Source: Bacteroidota bacterium (GTDB lineage: Bacteria > Bacteroidota > Bacteroidia > UBA7662 > CANHCV01). Taken from it: a stretch of DNA of 46,797 nucleotides. Position numbers and translations under genes: made by a program. Positions 11,785-20,154 of this stretch are shown one piece after another (position 1 is the stretch's first letter; every line of letters begins with the position of its first letter). Below the pieces are notes generated by a model, which worked only from the letters and a program-made list of their open reading frames with translations, was not told the DNA's origin and made no database searches. The stretch lies in the NCBI GenBank assembly GCA_947459245.1, contig CANHCV010000014.1, positions 1 through 46,797 of the forward strand. Direction: 5' to 3'.

Positions 11785-11792
11785 TAGGAGGT
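11785..11792 (+). promoter_or_regulatory. Strong Shine-Dalgarno for speB
   Basis: TAGGAGGT at 11785-11792 has the full AGGAGG core, 5 bases before the ATG at 11797. Most genes here have no such sequence, as expected for Bacteroidota, where the anti-Shine-Dalgarno is usually sequestered. The site fixes the speB start and is unusual for this genome. Confidence 0.8.
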
Positions 11793-11796
11793 AAAA

Positions 11797-12669
11797 ATGA
11801 AAAGAAAAACAAAAACGTATGCTGGTATACCAGAAAAATACGGAAGGTTAAAAGATGCAGCCATTGCTTTAATTCCGGCCCCCTTTGATGGAACCTCCAC
11901 GTGGGGGAAAGGTGCTGATTTAGGACCTGAGGCGTTTTTAGAAGCGTCTGAAAACATGGAATTGTACGATATTAAGACCGAGACTGAGGTTTATAAAAAA
12001 GGAATTTACTTGGCTCCTGCCATTAAGGAAAAAGTAGATCCTGCAAAAATGGTTGAAGAGGTTTTTACCGCAACCAAAAAATACCTTGAATTGGGTAAAT
12101 TCACCACCATCTTCGGAGGTGAACACAGCATTTCAATCGGTACCATTCGTGCATTTGCAGAGAAATACGAAAACCTAACTGTGGTTCAACTCGACGCTCA
12201 CACCGATTTGCGGCCTGACTACCACGGAACTCCCTACAATCACGCTTGTGCGCTGTTTGAATCATCACAAAAACATAACCTCATCCAGGTCGGAATTCGA
12301 TCCATGGATGTGGAAGAAGTTCAATATTTGAACCGCGATCAAACGTATTTTGCCCATGAAATTTGGGAAAACGACAAATGGATGAAAAAGGCGGTGAATC
12401 AAATGACCGAAAATGTTTTCATCACGATAGATTTGGATGTTTTTGAATCGAGTTTAATGCCTTCAACGGGTACTCCTGAACCAGGAGGTATGCCTTGGTA
12501 TCAAGTGATGACCTTTATTGAAAAGATCATCAAAAAGAAAAATGTCGTTGGATTTGATATCGTTGAATTGGCTGCGAAAGACACCAATCGTGCTCCTGAT
12601 TTTCTAGCAGCCAAGTTGTATTACCGCATGTTAAGTGAAATTTTTGCTAAAAAAGACAAGAAAAAATGA
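11797..12669 (+). CDS. speB: Agmatinase / arginase-family ureohydrolase
   Basis: A 290-residue ureohydrolase with the dimanganese motifs GGEHS (His110), DAHTD (Asp133, His135, Asp137) and IDLDVFESSL (Asp212, Asp214), then TGTPEPGG. Agmatinase splits agmatine into putrescine and urea. Arginase or guanidinobutyrase cannot be fully excluded because specificity is set by small loops, but length and the TPEPGG segment fit agmatinase. The gene is preceded by a strong Shine-Dalgarno and overlaps a deoxyhypusine synthase-like gene by 4 bases (ATGA). This supports a polyamine role: this enzyme could supply putrescine as acceptor for the next. It is the first gene of a 12-gene same-strand block and is expected in the cytosol. 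Confidence 0.88.
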   Translation: MKRKTKTYAGIPEKYGRLKDAAIALIPAPFDGTSTWGKGADLGPEAFLEASENMELYDIKTETEVYKKGIYLAPAIKEKVDPAKMVEEVFTATKKYLELGKFTTIFGGEHSISIGTIRAFAEKYENLTVVQLDAHTDLRPDYHGTPYNHACALFESSQKHNLIQVGIRSMDVEEVQYLNRDQTYFAHEIWENDKWMKKAVNQMTENVFITIDLDVFESSLMPSTGTPEPGGMPWYQVMTFIEKIIKKKNVVGFDIVELAAKDTNRAPDFLAAKLYYRMLSEIFAKKDKKK

Positions 12670-13640
12670 GCCAAAAACCAATTTCAGATTTCATTGAAAA
12701 ATATTACCTGCATTTTAACGCAGCTACCGTTGTAGATGCTGCAAAAGGATATGTTCAACACCTTGAAGAAGGTGGAAAAATGATGGTTACCCTTGCAGGT
12801 GCCATGAGTACCGCAGAAATGGGTAAAATTTTAGCCGAGATGATTCGTCAGGATAAAATTGCCATCATTTCTTGTACCGGCGCTAACCTGGAAGAAGATA
12901 TCATGAACTTGGTAGCTCATGATTTTTATGAAAGAATTCCAAATTACCGCGATTTAACGCCACAGCAGGAATGGGATTTGTTGGAACGCGGCTTAAATCG
13001 CGTTACCGATACGTGTATCCCAGAGCATGAGGCTTTCCGTCGTTTGCAAAAGCACTTGGAAAAACTTTGGAAAGATGCCGAAGCCCGTGGCGAACGATTT
13101 CTTCCCCACGAATTCATGTACAAAATGTTGCTCTCTGGCGAATTGGAACAATACTATCAAATTGATCCTAAAGACAGTTGGATGATTGCCGCAGCAGAAA
13201 AAAACCTTCCCATTGTTGTTCCCGGTTGGGAAGATTCTACCATGGGTAACATTTTTGCGAGTTACGTTATCAAAGGTGAACTAAAAGCTACCACCATGAA
13301 GTCGGGTATTGAGTACATGACTTACCTGGCTGATTTTTACACCAAAAATTCGGATGGAAAAGGCATCGGATTTTTCCAAATTGGCGGTGGAATTGCGGGA
13401 GATTTCCCCATTTGCGTGGTTCCAATGTTGTACCAAGATATGGAAATGCATGACATTCCGTTTTGGAGTTATTTCTGTCAAATTTCAGATTCTACAACGA
13501 GTTATGGATCCTATTCAGGGGCAGTACCCAATGAAAAGATCACTTGGGGAAAATTGGATATTCACACTCCAAAGTTCGTGATTGAATCGGACGCGACCAT
13601 TGTTGCACCATTAATCTTCGCCTACATTTTAGGCATGTAA
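12666..13640 (+). CDS. Deoxyhypusine synthase-like protein (possible homospermidine synthase)
   Basis: A 324-residue member of the deoxyhypusine synthase fold family. Recognisable NAD-binding segments include VTLAGAMSTAEMG, ISCTGANLEEDIMNLVAHD and GFFQIGGGIAGDFPI. Near the C-terminus is ITWGKLD with Lys296, aligned with the lysine that forms the enzyme-butylamine intermediate in the eukaryotic enzyme (SWGKI). Eukaryotic enzymes modify eIF5A, which bacteria lack, and some bacterial homologues instead make homospermidine from spermidine and putrescine. The conserved lysine argues for real aminobutyl-transfer chemistry. Its coupling to speB suggests polyamine metabolism. The actual acceptor (putrescine, agmatine or a protein) cannot be told from sequence. 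Confidence 0.85.
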   Translation: MSQKPISDFIEKYYLHFNAATVVDAAKGYVQHLEEGGKMMVTLAGAMSTAEMGKILAEMIRQDKIAIISCTGANLEEDIMNLVAHDFYERIPNYRDLTPQQEWDLLERGLNRVTDTCIPEHEAFRRLQKHLEKLWKDAEARGERFLPHEFMYKMLLSGELEQYYQIDPKDSWMIAAAEKNLPIVVPGWEDSTMGNIFASYVIKGELKATTMKSGIEYMTYLADFYTKNSDGKGIGFFQIGGGIAGDFPICVVPMLYQDMEMHDIPFWSYFCQISDSTTSYGSYSGAVPNEKITWGKLDIHTPKFVIESDATIVAPLIFAYILGM

Positions 13641-13643
13641 TTC

Positions 13644-14363
13644 ATGGAGAAGTTGGATATTCTTGCTTTTGGAGCGCATCCCGATGATGTTGAGCTTTCC
13701 TGCTCGGGAACAATTATTCGGGAAGTTCGCCAAGGAAAGCGGGTAGGGGTAGTTGACTTAACCATGGGAGAACTTGGAACCAGAGGTTCTGCAGAAATTC
13801 GAATGAAGGAAGCAGCGCTTGCAGCCGAAATCATGGGATTATCCTATCGAACCAATTTGCAATTGAACGATGGATTTTTTGAGGAGAACAAGGAAAGTAT
13901 TACCCTCATCATCCAACAAATTCGACATTGTCAACCCGACATCGTTATTGCAAACGCGGTTCAAGATCGTCATCCCGACCATGCGAGAGGATCAAATTTG
14001 GTTTCGAGAGCCTGTTTTTTAGCAGGATTATCAAAAATTGAAACGGTTTTTGAAGGAATACCGCAAAACGTATGGCGACCAAAAGTTGTTTATCATTACG
14101 TTCAAGACAGGTATATCCAACCGGATGTGGTGATTGATATTTCTGATGTTGTGGAAGAAAAAAAGAAAGCAATTTTAGCCTATTCCACCCAATTTTTCAA
14201 TCCAGAAAGCAAGGAACCAGAAACTCCCATTTCTTCGCCCGATTTTTTCGAATACATTTTTGCAAAGGACCGTATTTTTGGTCGACAAATTCATGTTACA
14301 TTTGCTGAAGGATTTACTGCTGAAAGAGCAGTGGGTTCTTCATTTTTAACCCATCTTTTATGA
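13644..14363 (+). CDS. bshB1: Bacillithiol biosynthesis deacetylase BshB1
   Basis: A 239-residue LmbE/PIG-L-type zinc deacetylase. The first metal motif is AHPDD (11-15) in LAFGAHPDDVELSCSGT. The second is HPDH (110-113) in DRHPDHARGS. BshB1 removes the acetyl group from GlcNAc-malate in bacillithiol synthesis. The GELGTRGS segment and Bacteroidota context favour this over mycothiol or general LmbE enzymes. It starts 3 bases after the deoxyhypusine synthase-like gene and overlaps the DUF3127 gene by 4 bases. A low-molecular-weight thiol pathway agrees with the thiol-redox cluster on the opposite strand about 2 kb away. bshA and bshC are not in the window. Confidence 0.92.
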   Translation: MEKLDILAFGAHPDDVELSCSGTIIREVRQGKRVGVVDLTMGELGTRGSAEIRMKEAALAAEIMGLSYRTNLQLNDGFFEENKESITLIIQQIRHCQPDIVIANAVQDRHPDHARGSNLVSRACFLAGLSKIETVFEGIPQNVWRPKVVYHYVQDRYIQPDVVIDISDVVEEKKKAILAYSTQFFNPESKEPETPISSPDFFEYIFAKDRIFGRQIHVTFAEGFTAERAVGSSFLTHLL

Positions 14364-14752
14364 ATCAATTTACTGCTGTTGGACGTTTAGTTCAAGTGTT
14401 GGAAGAAGTTTCCGGTGTTGGAAAGACTGGAAATTCTTGGAAAAAACAAAGTTTTGTTGTTGAATTGGACGGAAGTTCAACCTATCCTAAGAAGGTTTGT
14501 TTAACTGCTTGGGGAGACAAAGTAGATACCTTGAAACGTTTAACCATTGGCGATCGCATTTCTGCTGCGTTTGACGTAGAATCTCGGGAATACCAAGGCC
14601 GTTGGTACACCGATTTAAAAGCATGGAAAATTGATGTTGAAGCCAATCGCTCAACAGGTGGCGGCGTAGATCCTTTTGATGGGGTAGATGTTCCACCAAT
14701 GGATAACAATTCCCCTGCATCACTTCCTGACGAAAACGATTTACCATTTTAA
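14360..14752 (+). CDS. DUF3127 protein with SSB-like acidic tail
   Basis: A 130-residue protein matching the DUF3127 family of Bacteroidota. The N-terminal 95 residues look like an OB-type fold (FTAVGRLVQVLEE, WKKQSFVVEL, KVCLTAWGDK, GDRISAAFDVESREYQGRWY), which resembles the core of single-stranded DNA-binding proteins. A low-complexity linker follows, and the protein ends in DENDLPF, strikingly like the acidic DDDIPF tip with which bacterial SSB recruits partner proteins. Function is unproven. The ATG overlaps the bshB1 stop (ATGA). The DNA-repair ATPase RarA, a family with SSB contacts, is encoded at the end of the same gene block. Confidence 0.85.
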   Translation: MNQFTAVGRLVQVLEEVSGVGKTGNSWKKQSFVVELDGSSTYPKKVCLTAWGDKVDTLKRLTIGDRISAAFDVESREYQGRWYTDLKAWKIDVEANRSTGGGVDPFDGVDVPPMDNNSPASLPDENDLPF

Positions 14753-14761
14753 TTTTTGATC

Positions 14762-15361
14762 ATGAACAAATCGTTCATTCAATGGGGTATCAATATTTTA
14801 TTAGTGGCGGGAGTATCTTTCGCCATTTTTAATCAGAATACTTCTGAAAAAACTCCAGCAAAAACCATTTCAGGTAATCCCCGTCCAGTAGTTGATTCAT
14901 CGGCCAAAGTCGTTTACGTGAATTTAGACACGTTGTACGAGCATTACAGTTATTACCAGGATTTGTTGAAGCAATTAACTTCCGATTTCAACTCCAAAAG
15001 AAACGGAATCATGGCTAAACAAGAGCAGTTGGCAAAAAAGTACGACGATTACCAACGTGCGGCTTACCGAATGACTCAAGATCAAATCAAGGCTGCTGAA
15101 ACTGATTTGCTGCGAGATGATGAGAATTTAAAAAGACAATTGGGTTCTGCAGAGGAGCAATTTGCAAGCAACCGAGATAACCTCAACAAAAAGTTATACA
15201 ACAAATTAAAAACCTTCTTTGATGAATACCGTAATCAGCATGGTTACGATTACATCTTAGATGGATCCAATGGTGGACCGGTTATTTCGGGTGGAGAAAC
15301 CCTTAACGTAACCTGGGAAATCATTGATGGATTAAACAAAAAAGAAAAAGAACAAAAATGA
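14762..15361 (+). CDS. OmpH/Skp-family periplasmic chaperone-like protein
   Basis: A 199-residue protein with an N-terminal hydrophobic segment (WGINILLVAGVSFAIF), acting as signal anchor or uncleaved signal. A Pro/Thr-rich linker follows, then the Skp-type start VVYVNLDTLYEHY. A long charged helical region comes next (about 70-160, many Lys/Glu/Gln), predicted to form the Skp coiled-coil tentacles. The C-terminus has GYDYILDGSNGG, the usual closing strand. Skp proteins trimerise and hold unfolded outer-membrane proteins. The frame is open from a TTG at 14756, but ATG at 14762 is preferred. The stop overlaps the fhs start (ATGA). Compared with classic Skp, the membrane-anchor plus linker is an extension common in Bacteroidota copies. 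Confidence 0.82.
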   Translation: MNKSFIQWGINILLVAGVSFAIFNQNTSEKTPAKTISGNPRPVVDSSAKVVYVNLDTLYEHYSYYQDLLKQLTSDFNSKRNGIMAKQEQLAKKYDDYQRAAYRMTQDQIKAAETDLLRDDENLKRQLGSAEEQFASNRDNLNKKLYNKLKTFFDEYRNQHGYDYILDGSNGGPVISGGETLNVTWEIIDGLNKKEKEQK

Positions 15362-17040
15362 GTCACGTACCTTCAGATATAGAAATTGCACAAGCTGCGA
15401 AACTTTCCCATATCAATGAAATTGCATTAAAAGTTGGAATTTCATCCGACGATTTAGAACATTATGGCAAATTCAAAGCCAAATTACCGCTTCATTTGAT
15501 CGATGAATCCAAAGTTAAAAACTCGAATTTAATTCTAGTTTCTGCCATTAATCCAACTCCTGCTGGTGAAGGGAAAACTACCACAAGTATTGGATTAACC
15601 GAAGGACTTAATAAAATTGGTAAACAAGCAGTTGTGGTTCTTCGAGAGCCATCTCTAGGACCTGTTTTTGGAGTAAAAGGTGGAGCTGCCGGCGGAGGTT
15701 TTTCTCAAGTGGTTCCAATGGAAGATATCAATTTGCATTTCACGGGCGATTTTTCTGCCGTTGAAAAAGCAAACAACCTTTTGGCTGCATTGATTGACAA
15801 TAATGTTCAAAACAAAGCGGAAAACAACCTGAATATCGATCCAAGAACCGTTGTTTGGAAACGTGTGATGGATATGAACGATCGTTCCTTGCGAAATCTC
15901 ATTGTAGGTTTGGGAGGAAAATCGGGAGGTATTCCACGAGAAGGAGGTTTTAATATTACGGCTGCTTCTGAAATCATGGCTATTCTTTGCCTTTCCAAAG
16001 ATTTAGAAGATCTCAAAAATCGTTGTGGAAACATTTATGTTGGAAATACTTTCGACGGGAAAGCTGTTTTTGCTCGCGATCTAAAGGCACAAGGAGCCAT
16101 GGCTGCGTTGTTGAAAGATGCGGTTAAACCCAACATGGTGCAAACCTTGGAAGGCAATCCTGCCATCATTCACGGCGGTCCGTTTGCGAACATTGCACAA
16201 GGAACCAATACAATCAATGCCACGAAATTAGGAATGTCTGTTGCGCCCTACGTGGTAACGGAAGCCGGTTTCGGTGCCGATTTGGGCGCAGAAAAATTCC
16301 TCAACATCAAATGCGGATTCGCAGGTATTTCACCCAAAGCAGTAGTGATTGTAGCTACCATTCGCGCTTTGAAGTACCACGGTGGCGTGAAATTGGATGA
16401 ACTCAAATCCGAAAATTTGGAAGCGTTGGCCAACGGATTAGAAAACCTCAAAAAACACATTGAAAACATGAAATCCTTCGGTTTACCACCGGTGGTTTCC
16501 ATCAACCGATTCGTTTCCGACACGGAAGCAGAATTGCAATTGGTTTTTGATGCCGTAAATGCGTTGGGAGCTAAAGTAGCCGTTGCTGAAGGCTGGGCCA
16601 AAGGAGGAGAAGGAATGAAAGAGTTGGCTGAACGGGTGGTTGAAGCCATTGAAAGTTGCGAAGGCAACTACATTCCTACCTACGATTGGAACGACACGGT
16701 AGAAAACAAAATCAATGCCATTGCACAAAAAATTTATGGCGCTGCTGGTGTTGAATTTTCTTCCAAAGCGAAAACCGATTTGAAAAAGATTTACAAATTG
16801 GGAATGGATAAATTGCCCATTTGTATGGCTAAAACGCAATATAGCTTTACCGATGATCCAAAAAGATTAGGTCGCCCGACCGGTTTTACACTAACCATTC
16901 GTGAATTTGAATTCGCCGCTGGAGCTGGTTTTATTGTACCCATTGTTGGAGAAATCCTCAGAATGCCAGGCTTGCCTCAAATTCCAAGTGCTGAAGCCAT
17001 CGATGTGGATGCCAATGGAGTAATTTCTGGATTGTTTTAA
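15358..17040 (+). CDS. fhs: Formate-tetrahydrofolate ligase
   Basis: A 560-residue enzyme that makes 10-formyl-tetrahydrofolate from formate, tetrahydrofolate and ATP. The family P-loop TPAGEGKT is at 67-74, followed by LREPSLGPVFGVKGGAAGGG and the DINLHFTGD segment, both invariant in the family. Length is the usual 555-560. It is cytosolic and feeds formyl groups to purine synthesis and to initiator Met-tRNA formylation (fmt lies at 40346-41254 and purB at 35035-36378 in this window, not linked as an operon). It overlaps the OmpH gene by 4 bases and is followed after 3 bases by pgi. Functionally it is unrelated to its immediate neighbours. Confidence 0.97.
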   Translation: MSHVPSDIEIAQAAKLSHINEIALKVGISSDDLEHYGKFKAKLPLHLIDESKVKNSNLILVSAINPTPAGEGKTTTSIGLTEGLNKIGKQAVVVLREPSLGPVFGVKGGAAGGGFSQVVPMEDINLHFTGDFSAVEKANNLLAALIDNNVQNKAENNLNIDPRTVVWKRVMDMNDRSLRNLIVGLGGKSGGIPREGGFNITAASEIMAILCLSKDLEDLKNRCGNIYVGNTFDGKAVFARDLKAQGAMAALLKDAVKPNMVQTLEGNPAIIHGGPFANIAQGTNTINATKLGMSVAPYVVTEAGFGADLGAEKFLNIKCGFAGISPKAVVIVATIRALKYHGGVKLDELKSENLEALANGLENLKKHIENMKSFGLPPVVSINRFVSDTEAELQLVFDAVNALGAKVAVAEGWAKGGEGMKELAERVVEAIESCEGNYIPTYDWNDTVENKINAIAQKIYGAAGVEFSSKAKTDLKKIYKLGMDKLPICMAKTQYSFTDDPKRLGRPTGFTLTIREFEFAAGAGFIVPIVGEILRMPGLPQIPSAEAIDVDANGVISGLF

Positions 17041-17043
17041 TGC

Positions 17044-18531
17044 ATGGCACAAGATCTCAATCAACTTTTTCAATCTGATCCAGATCGATTTTCAAAATTG
17101 ACTCTGGAGAATGATTTTTTGTTGGCTGATTTTTCGAAAAATCACATTGAATCACTCCATTTGCTTAATAAAGAGCAACTTGAACGCATTGAAATAGCTC
17201 GTAATAACTTTTTTGGTGGTGAACGAATCAATCATTCCGAAGATCGCGCAGCCATGCATTTCCGTTTGAGGAGATCAGAAGTTAAGGATGAGATAGATCA
17301 AGAAGTTTTTACTGTTCGCGATCAATTTTTGAATTTTGGAGACCTCGCATTTCATCAAAAAATGAAGGGATTTTCAGGTCAACCGATCAGTACCGTGGTG
17401 AACATCGGTATCGGCGGATCGGATTTAGGTCCCAAATTTTTGTACGACGCACTTCGAGATTTCAGAGGCGGAACCAAGGTTTATTTTGTTTCCAATATTG
17501 ATGGACAAGCCTTGCACGATGTTTTAACGGAAATTAATGCTGAAACTACGTTATTCATCGTTTGTTCAAAGACATTTACCACCCAAGAAACACTTCAAAA
17601 CGCTCTTACCGCGAAGCGTTGGATGATTCAACAATTGGGTGAGAATTGCATTTCACACCACTTTGCAGCGGTTTCAACCCATGTTCAATTAGCCAAAGAT
17701 TTTGGAATTGATGAGTCGAGAATTTTCGGTTTCTGGGATTGGGTAGGAGGGAGGTATTCCCTTTGGAGCGCAGTAGGATTATCCTTGGTTTGTGCAATCG
17801 GCGCTACTCATTTTCGAGAGTTATTGCAGGGGGCCGAATGCGCCGATTTGGCTTTTGAACAAGATCCCATTGAAAAGAACCTACCGGTTATTTTGGCTGG
17901 GATTGACCATCATTATTTTCAAAAAAACGGATTTAACTCCAAAGTTGTAGCCGCCTATTCTCACCGTTTAGCTTTGCTTGTGCCTTTTCTTCAACAATTG
18001 GTGATGGAAAGCAATGGCAAAGGAGTTGATGTTGATGGAAATCCCGTTCATCGTTCTGGAGTTGTTTGGTGGGGAGCTCCCGGAACCGATGCGCAACATT
18101 CCTTTTTCCAGTTGATTCACCAAGGTACAGAAAAATTACATGTTGAATTTATTGGCGTAACCCATCAAACCCATTCCTCTCAAGAACATCAAACCAAGTT
18201 GTTATCGAATTTATTTGCACAATCCAGGGCTTTGATGATTGGTCAGAAATCAACATCGCCGGAAAAGACCTTTTTGGGGAATCGCCCATCAACAACACTC
18301 CTTCTGAAAGCAATTACGCCACGATCGATGGGCTATTTGGTAGCTACCTACGAACACCGCGTATTGTGCGAAGCTGCCTTATTCAACATCAATCCATTTG
18401 ATCAATTTGGTGTAGAATTAGGGAAAAAACTTTGCAATGAGCTGCTTCCCTTTATTCAAAACGCCTCAAATCCACAGAATTTGGATTCCTCAACGGCAGG
18501 ATTGATTCAATATTTACACAAAAATGGGTAA
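17044..18531 (+). CDS. pgi: Glucose-6-phosphate isomerase
   Basis: A 495-residue isomerase interconverting glucose-6-phosphate and fructose-6-phosphate. Visible features are the sugar-phosphate-binding GIGGSDLGP loop, the signature DWVGGRYSLWSAVG from residue 232, the catalytic segment MESNGKGVD, WWGAPGTDAQHSFFQLIHQG with the ring-opening histidine region, and a C-terminal FGVELGKKL. It is somewhat shorter than the E. coli-type enzyme (549) but all signature blocks are intact. The start ATG is 3 bases after fhs. The end overlaps manA by 8 bases. Pairing with manA makes sense since both act on fructose-6-phosphate, one toward glucose and the other toward mannose nucleotides. Confidence 0.96.
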   Translation: MAQDLNQLFQSDPDRFSKLTLENDFLLADFSKNHIESLHLLNKEQLERIEIARNNFFGGERINHSEDRAAMHFRLRRSEVKDEIDQEVFTVRDQFLNFGDLAFHQKMKGFSGQPISTVVNIGIGGSDLGPKFLYDALRDFRGGTKVYFVSNIDGQALHDVLTEINAETTLFIVCSKTFTTQETLQNALTAKRWMIQQLGENCISHHFAAVSTHVQLAKDFGIDESRIFGFWDWVGGRYSLWSAVGLSLVCAIGATHFRELLQGAECADLAFEQDPIEKNLPVILAGIDHHYFQKNGFNSKVVAAYSHRLALLVPFLQQLVMESNGKGVDVDGNPVHRSGVVWWGAPGTDAQHSFFQLIHQGTEKLHVEFIGVTHQTHSSQEHQTKLLSNLFAQSRALMIGQKSTSPEKTFLGNRPSTTLLLKAITPRSMGYLVATYEHRVLCEAALFNINPFDQFGVELGKKLCNELLPFIQNASNPQNLDSSTAGLIQYLHKNG

Positions 18532-19459
18532 AATACTAAAATTTCAGCCCATTTTCTTACCTAAAATTTGGGGAGGAAACCACATTTCAAAAATGAAGGA
18601 ATGGAATGCTCCAATCCCTCAAAACTGCGGTGAAGTTTGGCTGGTTTCCGACGTTTCGAATCAGGAAACGCTGATTTCAAGTACCCATCAAACCCTAAGT
18701 GAACTCATTCAATCCGATCATCAAAACGAGTTTTTTTCTTCATCTTTCAGATCCAAATACAAAAATTTCCCTCTTCTCATCAAAATCATCGATGCCCGAG
18801 AAGACCTTTCCATTCAAGTGCATCCCAACGATGAAATTGCGCTTAGAAAACACAATTGCTTGGGTAAATCCGAATCATGGATCATTCTGGATCATGAAAA
18901 AGATGCCTCTTTGTACCTGGGATGGAAAAAACCAATGACGCATCAAGAAATTCAAATTGCTAGCCAAGAAGGTTGGATCGACGATGAAATTAATCAAATC
19001 AAGGTTAAGAAAAACGATTTGTTTTATATTCCCGCAGGATTGGTGCATAGCATCGGAAAAGGAATTGTATTAGGTGAAATTCAACAATCTTCCGATGTAA
19101 CCTACCGTTTATTCGACTTTAATCGAAAGGATGCAAACGGGAATCTCCGTGAACTTCATCTGGAAGATTCTTTGGAAGCTGTTTCGTTGGAAAAATTCTC
19201 TTCCGATTCTCCAGATTCCTCCACCATCGTTTCAAATTATTTTTCGTATTCCATTCACACCCTAGATGCAAATCAATCGATTTCAATTTCCAACAATCAA
19301 TTGCTGTGGCTTACTGAAGGAGAAGAACTTGTTCTAACCGCTCATGATGAAACCATGATCGTTCAAAAACATGAACCGATCTGGATTCCCAATTCAATTG
19401 AAAAAGTAACCTTGATGTCGATTTCTTCCGTTACGTTTTTAACCATACAAATTCCATGA
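18524..19459 (+). CDS. manA: Mannose-6-phosphate isomerase, class I type
   Basis: A 311-residue cupin-type zinc isomerase. The metal-binding block QVHPND contains Gln98 and His100. GKSESWIIL contributes the glutamate region, and GEIQQSSDVTYRLFDFNR matches the conserved C-terminal metal/substrate block. It interconverts mannose-6-phosphate and fructose-6-phosphate, supplying GDP-mannose for glycans or using mannose. The length is that of the short bacterial class (about 315) rather than the 390-residue E. coli enzyme. It overlaps pgi by 8 bases in another frame and lipB by 4 bases, so translation is probably coupled with pgi. Confidence 0.93.
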   Translation: MGKILKFQPIFLPKIWGGNHISKMKEWNAPIPQNCGEVWLVSDVSNQETLISSTHQTLSELIQSDHQNEFFSSSFRSKYKNFPLLIKIIDAREDLSIQVHPNDEIALRKHNCLGKSESWIILDHEKDASLYLGWKKPMTHQEIQIASQEGWIDDEINQIKVKKNDLFYIPAGLVHSIGKGIVLGEIQQSSDVTYRLFDFNRKDANGNLRELHLEDSLEAVSLEKFSSDSPDSSTIVSNYFSYSIHTLDANQSISISNNQLLWLTEGEELVLTAHDETMIVQKHEPIWIPNSIEKVTLMSISSVTFLTIQIP

Positions 19460-20154
19460 GATCGATTGAATTTATTGATCTAGGTATTCGGGATTATAAA
19501 GAGGTTTGGGACATCCAAGAAAGTTTTTTCAAGGAATCCATTGAAATTAAAATTCAGAATAAAAACAATCACACCAATATTTTACCTACCAACCGATTAC
19601 TTTTTGTAGAACATCCTCCTGTTTACACGTTAGGAAAATCAGGAAAAAAAGAAAACCTTCTTCTGAATGAAACTCAACTTCAAGAATTAGGAGCCACTTT
19701 TTATCCCATTAATCGCGGTGGAGATATCACGTTTCATGGTCCTGGACAATTGGTGGTTTACCCCTTGCTCGACCTAGAACAATTTACACCCAGTTTAAAT
19801 GCATTTGTTTCTTCCTTGGAAAAATGTGTTATTAGGGTTTGCCAACATTACGGAATTACTGCTGAGCCCTACGATGGTTACACAGGGGTTTGGATAGAAC
19901 CAGGAATTGCAGGAAAAGAACGAAAAATTTGCGCCATTGGACTCAAATCGAGTAGATGGTGCACCATGCATGGAATTGCATTCAATATCAATACCCAACT
20001 TGCGTTTTTCGATCATATGATTCCGTGCGGAATCGATGATAAATCGGTAACCTCCATTGAAAAAGAATTAGGGAAAAAAGTAGATTTTGATGAAGTAAAG
20101 TCCCTGTTTTTAGATGCTTTTTTAGAAGAATTTAAGGCCCAGCTCATTTCGTGA
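19456..20154 (+). CDS. lipB: Lipoyl(octanoyl) transferase LipB
   Basis: A 232-residue octanoyltransferase that moves octanoate from acyl carrier protein to lipoyl domains. RGGDITFHGPGQ lies at 87-98. Lys157 in RKICAIG and Cys191 in MIPCGI correspond to the catalytic Lys/Cys dyad of the family. The C-terminal region with SVTSIEKELGKK is also typical. It is cytosolic. It overlaps manA by 4 bases, and its TGA overlaps the GTG start of the following AsmA-like gene (GTGA at 20151-20154). lipA, the usual partner, is not in the window. Confidence 0.95.
   Translation: MRSIEFIDLGIRDYKEVWDIQESFFKESIEIKIQNKNNHTNILPTNRLLFVEHPPVYTLGKSGKKENLLLNETQLQELGATFYPINRGGDITFHGPGQLVVYPLLDLEQFTPSLNAFVSSLEKCVIRVCQHYGITAEPYDGYTGVWIEPGIAGKERKICAIGLKSSRWCTMHGIAFNINTQLAFFDHMIPCGIDDKSVTSIEKELGKKVDFDEVKSLFLDAFLEEFKAQLIS

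Noticed and set aside
12666-13640. Hypusination of a translation factor
   Set aside because: No eIF5A-like substrate exists in bacteria and none is in the window, so the name deoxyhypusine synthase is kept only as a family label.
16248-16839. Long open frames on the strand opposite fhs
   Set aside because: They run antisense through the highly conserved fhs gene and have Ser/Pro- or Phe/Asn-rich low-complexity translations with no domain.
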